DNA from: a virus
Length of the DNA: 29,097 nt
Virus record (IMG/VR): IMGVR_UViG_3300020472_000121
Location: 1-29,097 of that record
Reading direction: 5' to 3' (one strand)
Part shown: positions 13,801-20,100 of the stretch, one piece after another
Layout of the letters: each line of letters opens with the position of its first letter
How positions within the stretch are numbered: position 1 is the first letter of the stretch
Notes under the pieces: generated by a model
What the model saw: the letters and a program-made list of their open reading frames with translations, nothing else
Told to the model about the DNA's origin: nothing
Database searches by the model: none
Program-made: the position numbers and the translations under genes

Positions 13801-15540
13801 TCTGTTACAGGTGTAGGAACAAGTGGAACTGCTGATATAGTTGTTGGTCAAGGATCTAGTGTTATTTCCTTTGTTATAAGAGATGAAGGTTATGGGTATG
13901 GTGTTAATGAAATACTTACTGTTCCTATTGGTGGCCCACTTGGTATTCCAACAACTTCTGCATATGAAGAATTCCAATTAACAGTACAGGAAGAAGTTAC
14001 TGATAAATTTACTGGTTGGTCTATTGGAATGCTTCAGTCTTTGGATAGACTTGATTCATTATTTGATAATGAGAAAAAGGCATTTACTATGACACTTGAT
14101 AATGAACCACTTGCTATAAAAGCAAGAGAAGGATCTCCTATTAATGTTCAGGATACATTATTAGTATTTGTTAATGATATTTTACAAGTTCCTGGTCAAG
14201 GATATGTATTTGAAGGTGGTAGTATTATTACATTCACAGAAGCACCTAAAGATGGTGATACATGTAAGATTATCTTCTATAAAGGAAGTGGATCTGTTGA
14301 CGTTGTATTCAGAGATATTATTGATTCCGTAAAACCTGGTGATGGTGTAGATATTGGATATGATCCTCAACTAGGGCAGAAATATTGGGAAGATGAAGAT
14401 AAGAGAGTTGTAACTAAGATCAATTCTATTGATAATGCAGGAACTAATATTTACTATGGTCCAGGTAATACTAATGATGAGAATTTATTAAGACCTGTAG
14501 ATTGGTATAAGCAAACTGAAGATACTATTATTAACCAAAAGAGAGTATCTAAAGCTAGAGAACTTTATGAACCATTGGTTAATCCTACTGCATACTTAAT
14601 TAAGAGTGTTGGACTTGGATCTACATCAATATTTGTTGATAATATTAGACCATTCTTTAATCCAACTAACGAATCTGATGGTAGCAAAACTTTCCAAGAT
14701 AAAGTTACTATCATCTCACAAGATTCTAAGGTAGGTGCGATTGCTACAGCAACAGTTAATACATCAGGAAATGTTACTGGATTTACTATCAGTAATGCTG
14801 GTGTGGGTTATACAGGTACTCCTTTGGTTTCTATTCAGTCATCAACGGGAACACAAGCTACAGCAACTGCATCAGTTACATCAGGTATTGTAACTACTAT
14901 TACTGTTGCAAATGCTGGATCAGATTATTCATCTACAACACCTCCTATCATCTTAATTGACCCACCAACATTAATATCAGAAACTGATAATGTTAGTTCT
15001 TATCATGGAGATGCTGGTGTAATTGTTGGATTGGGTACTGTTAAAGTAGGTACTCAACAGAAAATTAGAGTTGACTTACATATACCTCTAGATTCATATT
15101 TAAGAGATACTGATGTAGTATCAGCAGCTGCTACTTTAAGTTCTCTAAGTGTTAATGATTATTTCATTCTTTCAAATACAAATCAAACTGTTGGAAATAC
15201 TATTAATTCCTATGATAGTGCTGCTGCTGTAATTGGTATAGCAACTAATAACCTTGATACCATATATCAAGTTGAATCTGCTTCAAATCTTACAACTTCT
15301 GTAGTTGGTGTAGGAACAACGGTTGTCCGAAGAGTATTTGCAAGAGTTAGTGGAATAACTAGTGTTGGAATAAATACAACATCTACTTATCTTGGTAGTT
15401 ATAGTTGGGGTAGAATTGATCTTCATTCAAGAAGTGAAGATAATACATTCAATGCCTATGGAGATTCTGGATTTGTTGGTATTAAAACATCAGCAATTAT
15501 TCAAAGAACAACTCCATTGAAATCGGATAATTATTCTTAA
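1888..15540 (+). CDS. Giant 4550-residue modular baseplate/fibre protein in the gp7 position
   Basis: One uninterrupted frame of 4550 codons starts 13 bases after gp6; no Shine-Dalgarno is seen (ACAAATAA precedes the ATG). Residues 8-40 (QFPDYIKSEYPLVIDFIKQYY) and 174-261 (KDFYSTKGTDQAFEILFRGLY) form an alpha-helical N-terminal domain. It recalls the P2 gpI / T4 gp7 wedge-core region, so I infer that this protein replaces gp7 (1032 residues in T4). After that come, in order: an IGxE-type module (~95-135), GxGY beta repeats (~745-1190), a YHYH-like domain (~1227-1383), HG/YYV/KLA modules, a YYQNFSYALKS domain (~2457-2500), three 'viHDgT' modules (~2610-2970), a C/H/YPR repeat array (~3447-3890), and a 'VFVNDILQVPGQGY' module (~4061-4135). 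The C-terminal end contains SWGRIDLHSRSEDN. Cysteines are rare outside the array. It is probably a wedge and host-contact protein. The coding call is certain; the gp7 equivalence is an inference. Confidence 0.9.
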   Translation: MSEKRVSLTNVLESQFPDYIKSEYPLVIDFIKQYYQSQESQSAPIDLLNNIDQYIKLDENTNTTYSVVLGSDISFNDNIITIDMRESPTGTIGFPDSYGLLKIDDEIITYTSKTDTAFEGCVRGFCGITSYKDPTKSDTLVFNSTAIAEHTGSVYASNNSLTSIGSTIQNLSSLFLKEFLRKIKFQVLPGFEERKLTDNLNQNTFIKQAKDFYSTKGTDQAFEILFRGLYDSDVKIVKPQDFLLTPSNAQYQITKDLVVEPIEGNPVDLINSTIFQKTTSGEDQGYSPIASVEEVYSGVGQTYYRLSLDGGYNKDIRVDGSIYGKFTVQPTTKAIGSVAVGSTYITVDSTIGFPESGDLYVSYGSTVGIVSYTEKSDNQFFGVEGLVGVVTDTYSVGIATYAFGTSSVDGSDIKVRIGSVLSDFEYESTSFDYSVGDIAKIKTLGISDTSDKAENWFYNVAPVYKVDKLTLIDTAEPRTYQVDFDVDHYFDIGDSASLISSSGVSLVSAVTKIKNAKSIIIRREGFIDVTGTFTLRKNILNVDATNFPNANKFTSNVQNLYTKDSDLIVASSSISSYDSQALEVTDRSVTFSGTFNGSTFEITPDRDHGFYTGDPVYYTPEKIESETYNAITGQIDTLTSTNLFLPKEGLYFIKRIDSNNVKFANSRSDIHNSIFINFTTAVTVNNQRIEPYTFKGKTLVSQKLYRKLSTPTNDGNKVSTPSGFTGILINGVEILNYKSNDFCYYGQLENIDVITTGDEYDVINPPDLIIEDSVGTGATGKVSLSGSLREIKIVDPGFDYVEEPIVSITGGNGNGALASVSLKSIEHFAEFNSENPVDVGIGTTVSTLHFPTAHKFRNIEKVTYNPQAQKAISGLSTNSVYYARVVDTQTVKLHYNEADALAGIGTVTLLTLGEGTQRISSYNPKNIIESINVVNGGQNYQNKEKIANPTGISTFLNSVTITNHDYASGEVIKYVSIGSSVGGLSSGSEYYVTKVDDSNFKLSQVGVGTDNKDFYYRTNQYVDITSVGVGTHKFNYPDITVNIAGKTGESLSSYQAQAYPIFKGGITSVQVTSNGSEYGSSEVLNFNRQPVISLSRGGGAQLKPIISQGKIVQVIVLATGRGYKGLPNININGIGEGAFLTPILNNGEIESIKIIEPGNGYIESDTTVTVEATGSGAIFESRIQSWRVNLFHKNGGSEGLANIPLDDGYITNPLNPKSGLQYSHIYTPRKLRESVFAVDQIGRKLYGETDLRKENGQEVTSVSHSPVIGWAYDGNPIYGPYGYSSIQGGVVNQMKSGYSISLKDNRPSTDIFPNGFFIEDYNYTKVNDETVLDENNGRFCVTPEYPNGTYAYFTTIDPNVVDSAGVFAGYRRPVFPYIIGDKFNSIIDTFNYDVNSIQNSYDLVSNKYYRNTAPYNLIEKTLNYQYIDIPDNLSQSVKIKATTPGNIQSVGIETGGRDYQIADRIVLDDSETKGYGGDISIVKVSGKDVSNISVATTSVSSMEIYNSNDSGHYHLISESAHPFKKNDTITISGLSTAGLKLDGSYTVGLTVNTLSLVGLGTTSAGIGTDGVTGIVTYVNVGGDLRNTISNDLLQIEEEIVKVLNVDREQSRLRILRSFNNVGTEHTAGSIFTELPREFNIKSNKNIKEIVKRNKEFYFNPLDSVALGSTSGVGIGTTITFSNPGAGVTQLFVPTKTIYIKDNNLQTGDLVTYFTNTGTPLKVSNGPTTFDLTNQQQLFVAKVGNDLIGLSTVRVGVGTTGTFVGIASTQRSQSTLMFAGLGTGTYHSLKTNYDAITGKVSRNLVTVSTSSTHGLITNDLVDIDVNPSIGSTYKVVYNDLNRRTVVNPRDFADADIDVNADSIEILNHGYTTGQKVIHTAATPAGGLIEGGMYYVVKVGDNSIKLATTEYNATLEDPIVVNITATATGTISPINPPLKLYKDSTITFDLSDSSLSFVKQSTRYPAFTLDFFTDENFTDEWDKNTSIKAFAVNRTGEVGITTDPVASALLTVDKNTPTKLFYKLTPIFESSPPLEKTQAIIDNDVVSNSLLEIKESVYNGEYKVSVGTTSTFTYTIADVPEKSSYSSVSKLSYKTSSASAFGPISDLLIKNSGNNYYTFPTISTITSEFGTNAILSIGSTNIGQIKKGTIQNIGFNFPTDKTLQPSVGLPQIIEIDDFSTIKSIGITSVGRGYTIAPLPVIVDGKTNNEVKDVELHYTLGDTDVTIIKNTFGMSNLPPIVIPTRNSNGVAISTVGFNSITKDVTLGLGTVYSDAAEFPFVLGDKVLIENISVGVGSTGIGYNSSAYDYKLFSIKSITPTIGGFGTVSYNMSDELTDIVTPGAFDPTNSDGQIIAQKTFPLFNVTFDSKNFFPGETVTSGTSTGEVESWDQRVGVLRVSSSDSFNVGVAIQGQSSKTSGTPTSVTTYDAFLEYDATSTVEHGWQTNSGFINDNQQRVQDSFYYQNFSYALKSKIDFDTWNDVVSSLNHTLGFKKFSDYQLESSIGLDNRELVVGLTTNQTAYEIVSDLHNVVDLNCRYGYASVKENSLDIGGQLASNEVIFDRGELTDYFESFGNRVLSIDDLSPQFNSVPRATKFSVVTSFPIAESRTFKFITFVKDRRYTAERQMMIVDIAHDTTFAYINQYGRVETLSDMGTFDFVISGSEGQLLFYPTKTEVNDYDIATLTYRLDDNLKGIASQQLSGAVKIDTSSHKVAVGVTETVVGFASTYRSAKILVGVTKDAGGDGTTIIGNEFEFDELNVIHDGTDVTIVEYPQVSTDQNPFETPGLGTYRGYIAGGQVKIDFAPAVGVGTTSIVNTVQVLMGNDASTGIGTEDLRHARLQGQTTNIASSGTPTENVIAKFPSQTSSVVDEFDAAYFVVQVTDKTNNEYQMSEVIVVDDYNETIGTGDAYDNEYGIVRTAAGLGTIGSRLDINNGGVTYTELVFTPNANIAAHVNVYMNAIKFDNGTKDEIDLTVATIQSEYGTYKGTHSDVKRAFEVKHDNNPIFEKEFLGNNVGIVSTTSNTVKIPNHFFVSGEKVNYRHSGAGSTQAIGITSASFVGIGTTDKMPGDLYVIKIDDNFIKLASSAENSLKPSPQSLDIVSVGIGTSHRFVSTNQNSKVLVAIDNAIQSPVVASAITASLSNNCSFVDDIIQFTGITSFFSGDLIQVGTEIMKIEGVGIGSTNYIRVKRPWLGTQSVGYDTGALVTKVSGDYNIVGNTMNFVAPPHGNLPMSSTTNPPDSRDWVGVSTSSSFQGRSFIRSGELGGVNETYTRNYIFDDISSEFNSINKDFTLKSGGSDVSGIKDDNAIILINDIFQDPGPTNNYVLDEPGNVGVTTLGFVGTAVSVTNDVGISSFPKGGIILSVGSTNGLGYQPLVAAGGTAVVSTAGTISSISIGNTGSGYRSGIQPIRVGVATHSGAKLINVGTASVSGGHVTGIAVTNPHVFYKKKTINNVVYDNTTGITTITTREKHGLIVGDEAKLSGIAFTCDYSPRLGITTADYNNVVGIMTVTTNGNHGLVVNKDVIFTGLAFTCGLDNGASTHYYPRGEDPTYNTSVAIIGDGKKSTVTNASYNPTTGIMTLTVPSHGLSNGDKVKLELNSLTFTCAKDDHATEHSYPRATDPIAAQWVAITNKTTNTFRIQVLSSTPSTNTSAHTFVRATANGITLNDGKITIDVGFGAPNDQYAHTFVSATAGAVTSGGNYQHQFVEAVSGCISITGSTNTLTPTAADYNPAAGIITFTSAAHGLTTSDSIKISTDGIVLRCAMDNYASLHSYPRITDPIHDTAVSVASTTANTFSLNVGASPLVSHNVSAADYNAVSGIMTMTIGAHTLKTGTSIKLGTESLTFQCAKDGNATNHRYPRKPDPYYNGTPVTNVLGVDKFEVNIGISTVPSFYVGLGSVQGALLAPRANGKDPAIDPRAVLNVLSDTSFEVNTGLTTCPHFYARGGKVDKPFEVLIDEPLSYSSIPLIYSSSSVTGVGTSGTADIVVGQGSSVISFVIRDEGYGYGVNEILTVPIGGPLGIPTTSAYEEFQLTVQEEVTDKFTGWSIGMLQSLDRLDSLFDNEKKAFTMTLDNEPLAIKAREGSPINVQDTLLVFVNDILQVPGQGYVFEGGSIITFTEAPKDGDTCKIIFYKGSGSVDVVFRDIIDSVKPGDGVDIGYDPQLGQKYWEDEDKRVVTKINSIDNAGTNIYYGPGNTNDENLLRPVDWYKQTEDTIINQKRVSKARELYEPLVNPTAYLIKSVGLGSTSIFVDNIRPFFNPTNESDGSKTFQDKVTIISQDSKVGAIATATVNTSGNVTGFTISNAGVGYTGTPLVSIQSSTGTQATATASVTSGIVTTITVANAGSDYSSTTPPIILIDPPTLISETDNVSSYHGDAGVIVGLGTVKVGTQQKIRVDLHIPLDSYLRDTDVVSAAATLSSLSVNDYFILSNTNQTVGNTINSYDSAAAVIGIATNNLDTIYQVESASNLTTSVVGVGTTVVRRVFARVSGITSVGINTTSTYLGSYSWGRIDLHSRSEDNTFNAYGDSGFVGIKTSAIIQRTTPLKSDNYS
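5566..6036 (+). other. YHYH-like domain inside the giant protein
   Basis: Residues ~1227-1383 begin with YTPRKLRESVFAVDQIGRKL. They contain the core GWAYDGNPIYGPYGYSS (~1268-1284) and end with a segment containing NGTYAYFTT and FPYIIGDKF. The DGNPIYGPYGY core is the hallmark of the YHYH domain family, which occurs in secreted bacterial proteins and in marine phage structural proteins. A literal YHYH motif is not visible here, so this is a divergent or partial member. Its function is unknown; on a virion it could be a surface-binding or enzymatic decoration. Confidence 0.65.
9706..10785 (+). repeat. Three successive 'viHDgT..eYg..T..lGt' modules in the giant protein
   Basis: Three related segments follow one another: MMIVDIAHDTTFAYINQYGR (~9757), then VIHDGTDVTIVEYPQV (~10159), then MSEVIVVDDYNETIGTGD (~10549). 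Each continues with a short 'GT...' turn and a 'G(G)xVxLxFxP' type strand (GQLLFYPT; GGQVKIDFAPA; NNGGVTYTELVFTP). They are diverged protein-level repeats, not recent DNA copies. Similar modules occur in phage tail proteins in general; the specific role is unknown. Confidence 0.6.
12230..13560 (+). repeat. Tandem repeat array with C-x2-D-x2-A-x2-H-x-YPR-x2-DP motif
   Basis: Residues ~3447-3891 of the giant protein hold one degenerate and four complete units. Each unit starts 'Y(N)xxxGIxTxT...HGLxxxD', continues through a beta stretch ending in Cys, and carries the motif CxxDxxAxxHxYPRxxDP. The Cys codons are at 12343 (degenerate unit, no YPR), 12478, 12694, 13168 and 13423, so spacing is uneven (45, 72, 158 and 85 codons). 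Between units three and four lie three smaller copies of 'HxFVxAxxG' (about 12838, 12933 and 12988). Invariant Cys, Asp, His, Tyr-Pro-Arg and Asp-Pro suggest a conserved fold or a metal or disulphide feature; this is inference. Confidence 0.8.
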
Positions 15541-15566
15541 TTATAAATTTATATAATAAAACTAAT

Positions 15567-15577
15567 CTAAATAAATA
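15567..15577 (+). promoter_or_regulatory. Candidate late promoter (CTAAATAAATA) before gp8
   Basis: The 50-base gap between the giant gene and gp8 is the longest in the window and is almost pure A/T. It contains CTAAATAAATA, which includes AATAAATA, a match to the TATAAATA-like T4 late promoter and to the NATAAATA form described for T4-like cyanophages. CTAAATA ends 17 bases before the ATG at 15591, similar to the copies before gp13 and gp15. TATAAATT at 15542-15549 is a second, weaker match. No Shine-Dalgarno is seen before this start. Confidence 0.5.
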
Positions 15578-15590
15578 AAAACTTTTCACA

Positions 15591-17147
15591 ATGTCTGCTA
15601 TCATAACAGATCAAATTAGAATATTAAATGCGAAGAATTTTGTAGCAGGTATTGGTGCTACAAGTAATTCCTATTATTCTTTTATAGGTTTGCCAAACCC
15701 ATCTGATGTTCAGAGTGATTGGGATGAGTCTCCTCCTGCTCCAAAAGATAATTTTGAAGAAGAAGATTCATATTGGGATACTATGATTGCATTGAAGAAA
15801 ATCAATGCATCTGATGTTAGGCAGGTAGTGAGGAAAAGAACTTGGACTTCTGGTACAATTTATGATATGTATCGGAGTGATTATAGTAGTTCTAATAGAG
15901 CAAAAATCTCTGGAGCAACTAATTTATATTCTGCGTCTTATTATGTTTTAAATGCTGATTTTAGAGTGTATGAGTGCTTACAGAATGGAACTGATCCCGA
16001 TAATCCTAATGGAAGGCCATCTTTAGATGAACCTACTTTTACTGATTTAGAACCTCGTTCTGCAGGTAGTAGTGGTGATGGTTATATTTGGAAGTATCTT
16101 TATACAATTAAACCAGCTGATATTGTAAAATTTGAATCAACTGATTTCTTACCAGTTCCTCAAGATTGGGCAACATCTATTGATGCTTCTTCTGTTAGGA
16201 ATAATGCAGTTGATGGTTCACTTAAAATAGTAACTGTTACTAATAGGGGAACTGCAATAGGAAATACTGCTACATCATATACTAATGTTCCTATTAAAGG
16301 AAATGGTAGTGGTGGTCAATGTACTGTTGTTGTTAATAATGAGTATAAGATTGATTCTGTTACTGTAACTACTCAGGGATATGGGTATACATATGGTTCT
16401 GTAGATTTACTTGCAGGTGGAGTTCCGACAGGAACTACTATCCCTACATTTGATGTCATCATCCCACCTGAAGGTGGTCATGGTGCAGACATTTATAGAG
16501 AACTTGGTGCATTTAATGTACTATTATATTCTAGAATTGAAAATGATACTGAGAATCCTGATTTTATTACTGGAAACCAAATCGCAAGAGTTGGTGTAGT
16601 TGAGAATCCAAGAGTAACTACTAATACATTATTAACATCCGATAAAGCAAGTGCTGTACCAGCTTTAAGACTTACTGGTGTTGGTTATAGTTCTGCTAAT
16701 TTTACTGCAGATACTATCATAAGACAAACTATTGGAACAGGTAAAACTGCAGTTGGTAAAGTAATTAGTTATGATTCTAATACTGGAGTTTTAAAGTACT
16801 GGCAGGATAAATCACTTGCTGGATTTACTACTGTTGGTGCTGCAATTACAAACCCTACCTATGGGTATGAATTATTACAATTTACTAGTACTCCTTCTGG
16901 TACTGGTACTGTGACAATTGTTCCAGATTCAGGAACAAACTCGAATTTGGGTATTGATACAGTCTTTAGCGGTATTTCGACTGTAATAAATAATAGGACA
17001 TATAACCTTGGTCAATCTTTCGTGAGTGGGATTGCTGGTCCTGAGGCCAAAAAGTATTCAGGAAACATCATATATGTAGATAACCGTCCTTCTATAACTA
17101 GGTCGGTAAATCAAAAAGAAGATATTAAAATCATTTTGCAGTTCTAA
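15591..17147 (+). CDS. 8: Baseplate wedge protein gp8 (T4-like), enlarged
   Basis: This 518-residue protein has gp8 features. The N-terminus (IITDQIRILNAKNFVAGIG) is followed by YSFIGLPNPSDV and by a WDTMIALKKI segment. An ADFRVYECLQNGTDPDNPNG segment (~125-143) precedes GSSGDGYIWKYLYTI (~160-174). The C-terminal IIYVDNRPSITRSVNQKEDI resembles the end of T4 gp8 (ENRPPI...). gp8 dimers sit on the baseplate wedge outside gp6/gp7. T4 gp8 is 334 residues; the extra ~180 residues here fall mostly in ~205-275, a GxGY-type beta repeat (GNGSGGQCTVVVNN, TTQGYGYTYGS), and ~380-410, a 'GTGKTAVGKVISYDSNTGVL' module. Both are also found in neighbouring proteins. The gene follows the giant gene after a 50-base gap, and the next gene begins 6 bases after its stop. 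Confidence 0.88.
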   Translation: MSAIITDQIRILNAKNFVAGIGATSNSYYSFIGLPNPSDVQSDWDESPPAPKDNFEEEDSYWDTMIALKKINASDVRQVVRKRTWTSGTIYDMYRSDYSSSNRAKISGATNLYSASYYVLNADFRVYECLQNGTDPDNPNGRPSLDEPTFTDLEPRSAGSSGDGYIWKYLYTIKPADIVKFESTDFLPVPQDWATSIDASSVRNNAVDGSLKIVTVTNRGTAIGNTATSYTNVPIKGNGSGGQCTVVVNNEYKIDSVTVTTQGYGYTYGSVDLLAGGVPTGTTIPTFDVIIPPEGGHGADIYRELGAFNVLLYSRIENDTENPDFITGNQIARVGVVENPRVTTNTLLTSDKASAVPALRLTGVGYSSANFTADTIIRQTIGTGKTAVGKVISYDSNTGVLKYWQDKSLAGFTTVGAAITNPTYGYELLQFTSTPSGTGTVTIVPDSGTNSNLGIDTVFSGISTVINNRTYNLGQSFVSGIAGPEAKKYSGNIIYVDNRPSITRSVNQKEDIKIILQF

Positions 17148-17153
17148 AAAATC

Positions 17154-20100
17154 ATGCCACAGCAAACGAATCTAAATGTAGCTCCTTATTTTGATGATTT
17201 TGATTCAGCAAATGATTTTCATAAGGTACTGTTCAAACCTGGATATCCAGTTCAGGCTAGAGAATTAACGACATTACAATCAATATTACAAAATCAAGTT
17301 GAAAAATTTGGTCAGCATTTTTTTAAAGAAGGTGCAAAAGTAATACCTGGGAATGTTTCATATAATAAACAATATTATGCTGTTCAATTAAGTAGCACAT
17401 ACCAAGGGGTTCCTATATCTGCGTATATTGATCAGTTAGTTGGATTAAAAATTACAGGTGCAAGATCTGGTGTTACTGCAGTTGTTGATAAGATATTATT
17501 AGCAGAAAATTCAGAAAGAGGATATTTAACATTATATGTAAATTATCTTTCATCAAATACTCAAGATAATTCAACACAAACATTTTTAGATGGTGAGGAT
17601 ATTTATTGCGGTAAAACTATTGTATCTGGACTATTAGGAAATTCTGCAATAACTGCAGGTAGTCCAGTAGCTACTACTATTCCAAATGGATCTACTGCAA
17701 CGGGATCATCATTCTCTGTTCAAGATGGTGTATATTTTATCAGAGGTAATTTTGTAAATGTTTCATCCGAAACATTAGTTCTTGATCAATATGATACTGA
17801 TCCAAGTTATAGGGTTGGATTTTTTGTAAATGAGCAGGTAATTAATTCTGATATGGATCAAACTCTGAATGATAATTCTCAGGGTTTCAATAATTATTCT
17901 GCACCAGGTGCTGATAGATTGAAAATATCAGTAAATCTGTTTAAAAAGACTCTTTCTGATTTAAATGATGATAATTTTGTAGAATTAGCAGTAATTGAAA
18001 ATGGTATTATAAAGACAAAAGCAAAGAGTGGAAGTACTAGTGGATCTATTTTTGCAAAAGATTTAAATGATTCATTAGCAAAAAGAACATATGAAACATT
18101 TGGTGATTATCTAGTAAGGGCATTTGATATAACAGTATTAGAATCATTAAATGATAATCAAGGAAATAATGGTGTATTTAATGCTGGTCAATCAACTCCT
18201 GGTGGAGTAGCAGCATCTGATAATGATATGCTTTATAAGGTTGGTCCAGGTAAATCATATGTTAAAGGATATCCTGTACAGACTTTAGCATCGACATTTT
18301 TAGATTCACCTAAAACAAGAACTACAAAAACATTAAAACAACAATCATTAACTTATAATACTGGATCTACATTATCTTTAAATCGTGTTTATGGGTCTGC
18401 TGAAATTGGAGTTGGTAATACTTATGTTGTTAGTTTAAGAGATACTAGAGTTGGTGCTAATGGTTATGATGTGCCAGGAAAAGAAATTGGAATGGCCAGA
18501 GTATATGATTTCAAATTAGAATCAGGATCATATAATGCATCAAATGGAAATTTAAATGAGTGGGATTTGAGTTTATTTGATGTTCAAACAACTTCTGAAA
18601 TCACTGTTAATGAACCTACAACACTATCAATTCCAACATATGTTAAAGGTGCTCAAACTGGAGCAACTGCTTTCCTTAGAGACGCAGTAACTGCTGGTGT
18701 TGCACTTACTGTGTATGAAAGACAGGGTGAATTTAATCCTAATGAGCCATTAATATTCAATGGCGAAGCAAATGGTAGAATTGCTATTGCAATTACAAAT
18801 CATACTATTTCTGATGTAAAATCAGTATATGCAACTGATAATGGTTTAGTTGGTGTTAATACCTTTAGTGCTGATATTCTACCAACAGTAAAGGCAAATA
18901 TTGGTATTGCTTCTATTACACAAGTAAAAGCAGGAATTAGTACTATAACAAGTACAAATGTATTATTTCCAAAAGCAGTAGAGGTTGGAAATCTTATTAA
19001 ATTTAGTAATTTAGCAAATTCAGATGATCCAACTTTAGCAAAAGTTATATCTGTTGGTTCAAATCTAGTTACCATTCAAGGTGTAGAAACTGTAGCAGGA
19101 ATATGTAATGGTGTTTTGCCAGCTAGTACAATAAATGTCACAGATTTGACTGTACAATCTTCAGATGTACAAACATCTAGTGATGACAAATTATTTACAT
19201 GGTTACCCAAGCATAATATAGCAACTGTTGATTTGACAGATGCATCAATTACAATAAGAAAAGTATTTACAGTTAATATAGCAGGTAATCAGATAGACGG
19301 TGGAACTATTCCTACTGCAGGAGAAAATGAAACCTTCTTACCGTTTGATGAGGAAAGATATTCATTAACAAGATCAAATGGTGCTACAGAAGTACTAACC
19401 TCTGATAAGGTTCAATTTGTATCAGGTAGTGGTGGAAGATTATTACAAATTTATAATTTAGGTGCTGCTGATACTGGTGCAACTTTAACAGCAACTTTAA
19501 CTAAAATTAAACCAAAGGCTAAAGTTAAGATAAGAAATAGAGTTCAATCTATTGTTATTAATAAGTCTAAGAATGATGGTTCTGGTATAGGAGCTACTAC
19601 TTTAAATAATGGATTAGAATATGGTAATTATCCTTTCGGTACAAGAGTTGAAGATAGTCTAATATCACTTAATACTCCAGATATTATTACTATCCATAGT
19701 ATATTTGAATCATCAGATACTCAAGATCCTTCTGCACCTAAACTTACATTATCATCTATATTGAGTGCATCTACAACAACTGAAGAGTATGTTGTAGGAG
19801 AATTATTAACAGGCCAATCTAGTGGTGCTGCTGCTATCGTTGCTGGAAAATTAACTAGTAATCAAATTTCTGTTCTTTATAAGAATGATAATGTGTTTAA
19901 AGAAGGTGAATCTATATTATCTTCTGAATCGCAATTCACTGCAACTATTACTACTTTAAATTCACCTAGTTTTGATATATCTAATAATTATTCCTTTGAT
20001 AATGGACAAGAGGCAACCATTTATAACTATGGTGCTATTGAGAAAAAAGCAGATGCAGACGCTCCAACAAAGAAATTAATTGTTTATTTTGCTAGTGGTT

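Noticed and set aside
10078-14370. Several reverse-strand frames of 60-85 codons (10078, 10795, 12091, 13792, 14182)
   Set aside because: Serine/asparagine/isoleucine-rich translations opposite the repeat region; no ribosome site, no recognisable family, shadows of the giant gene.
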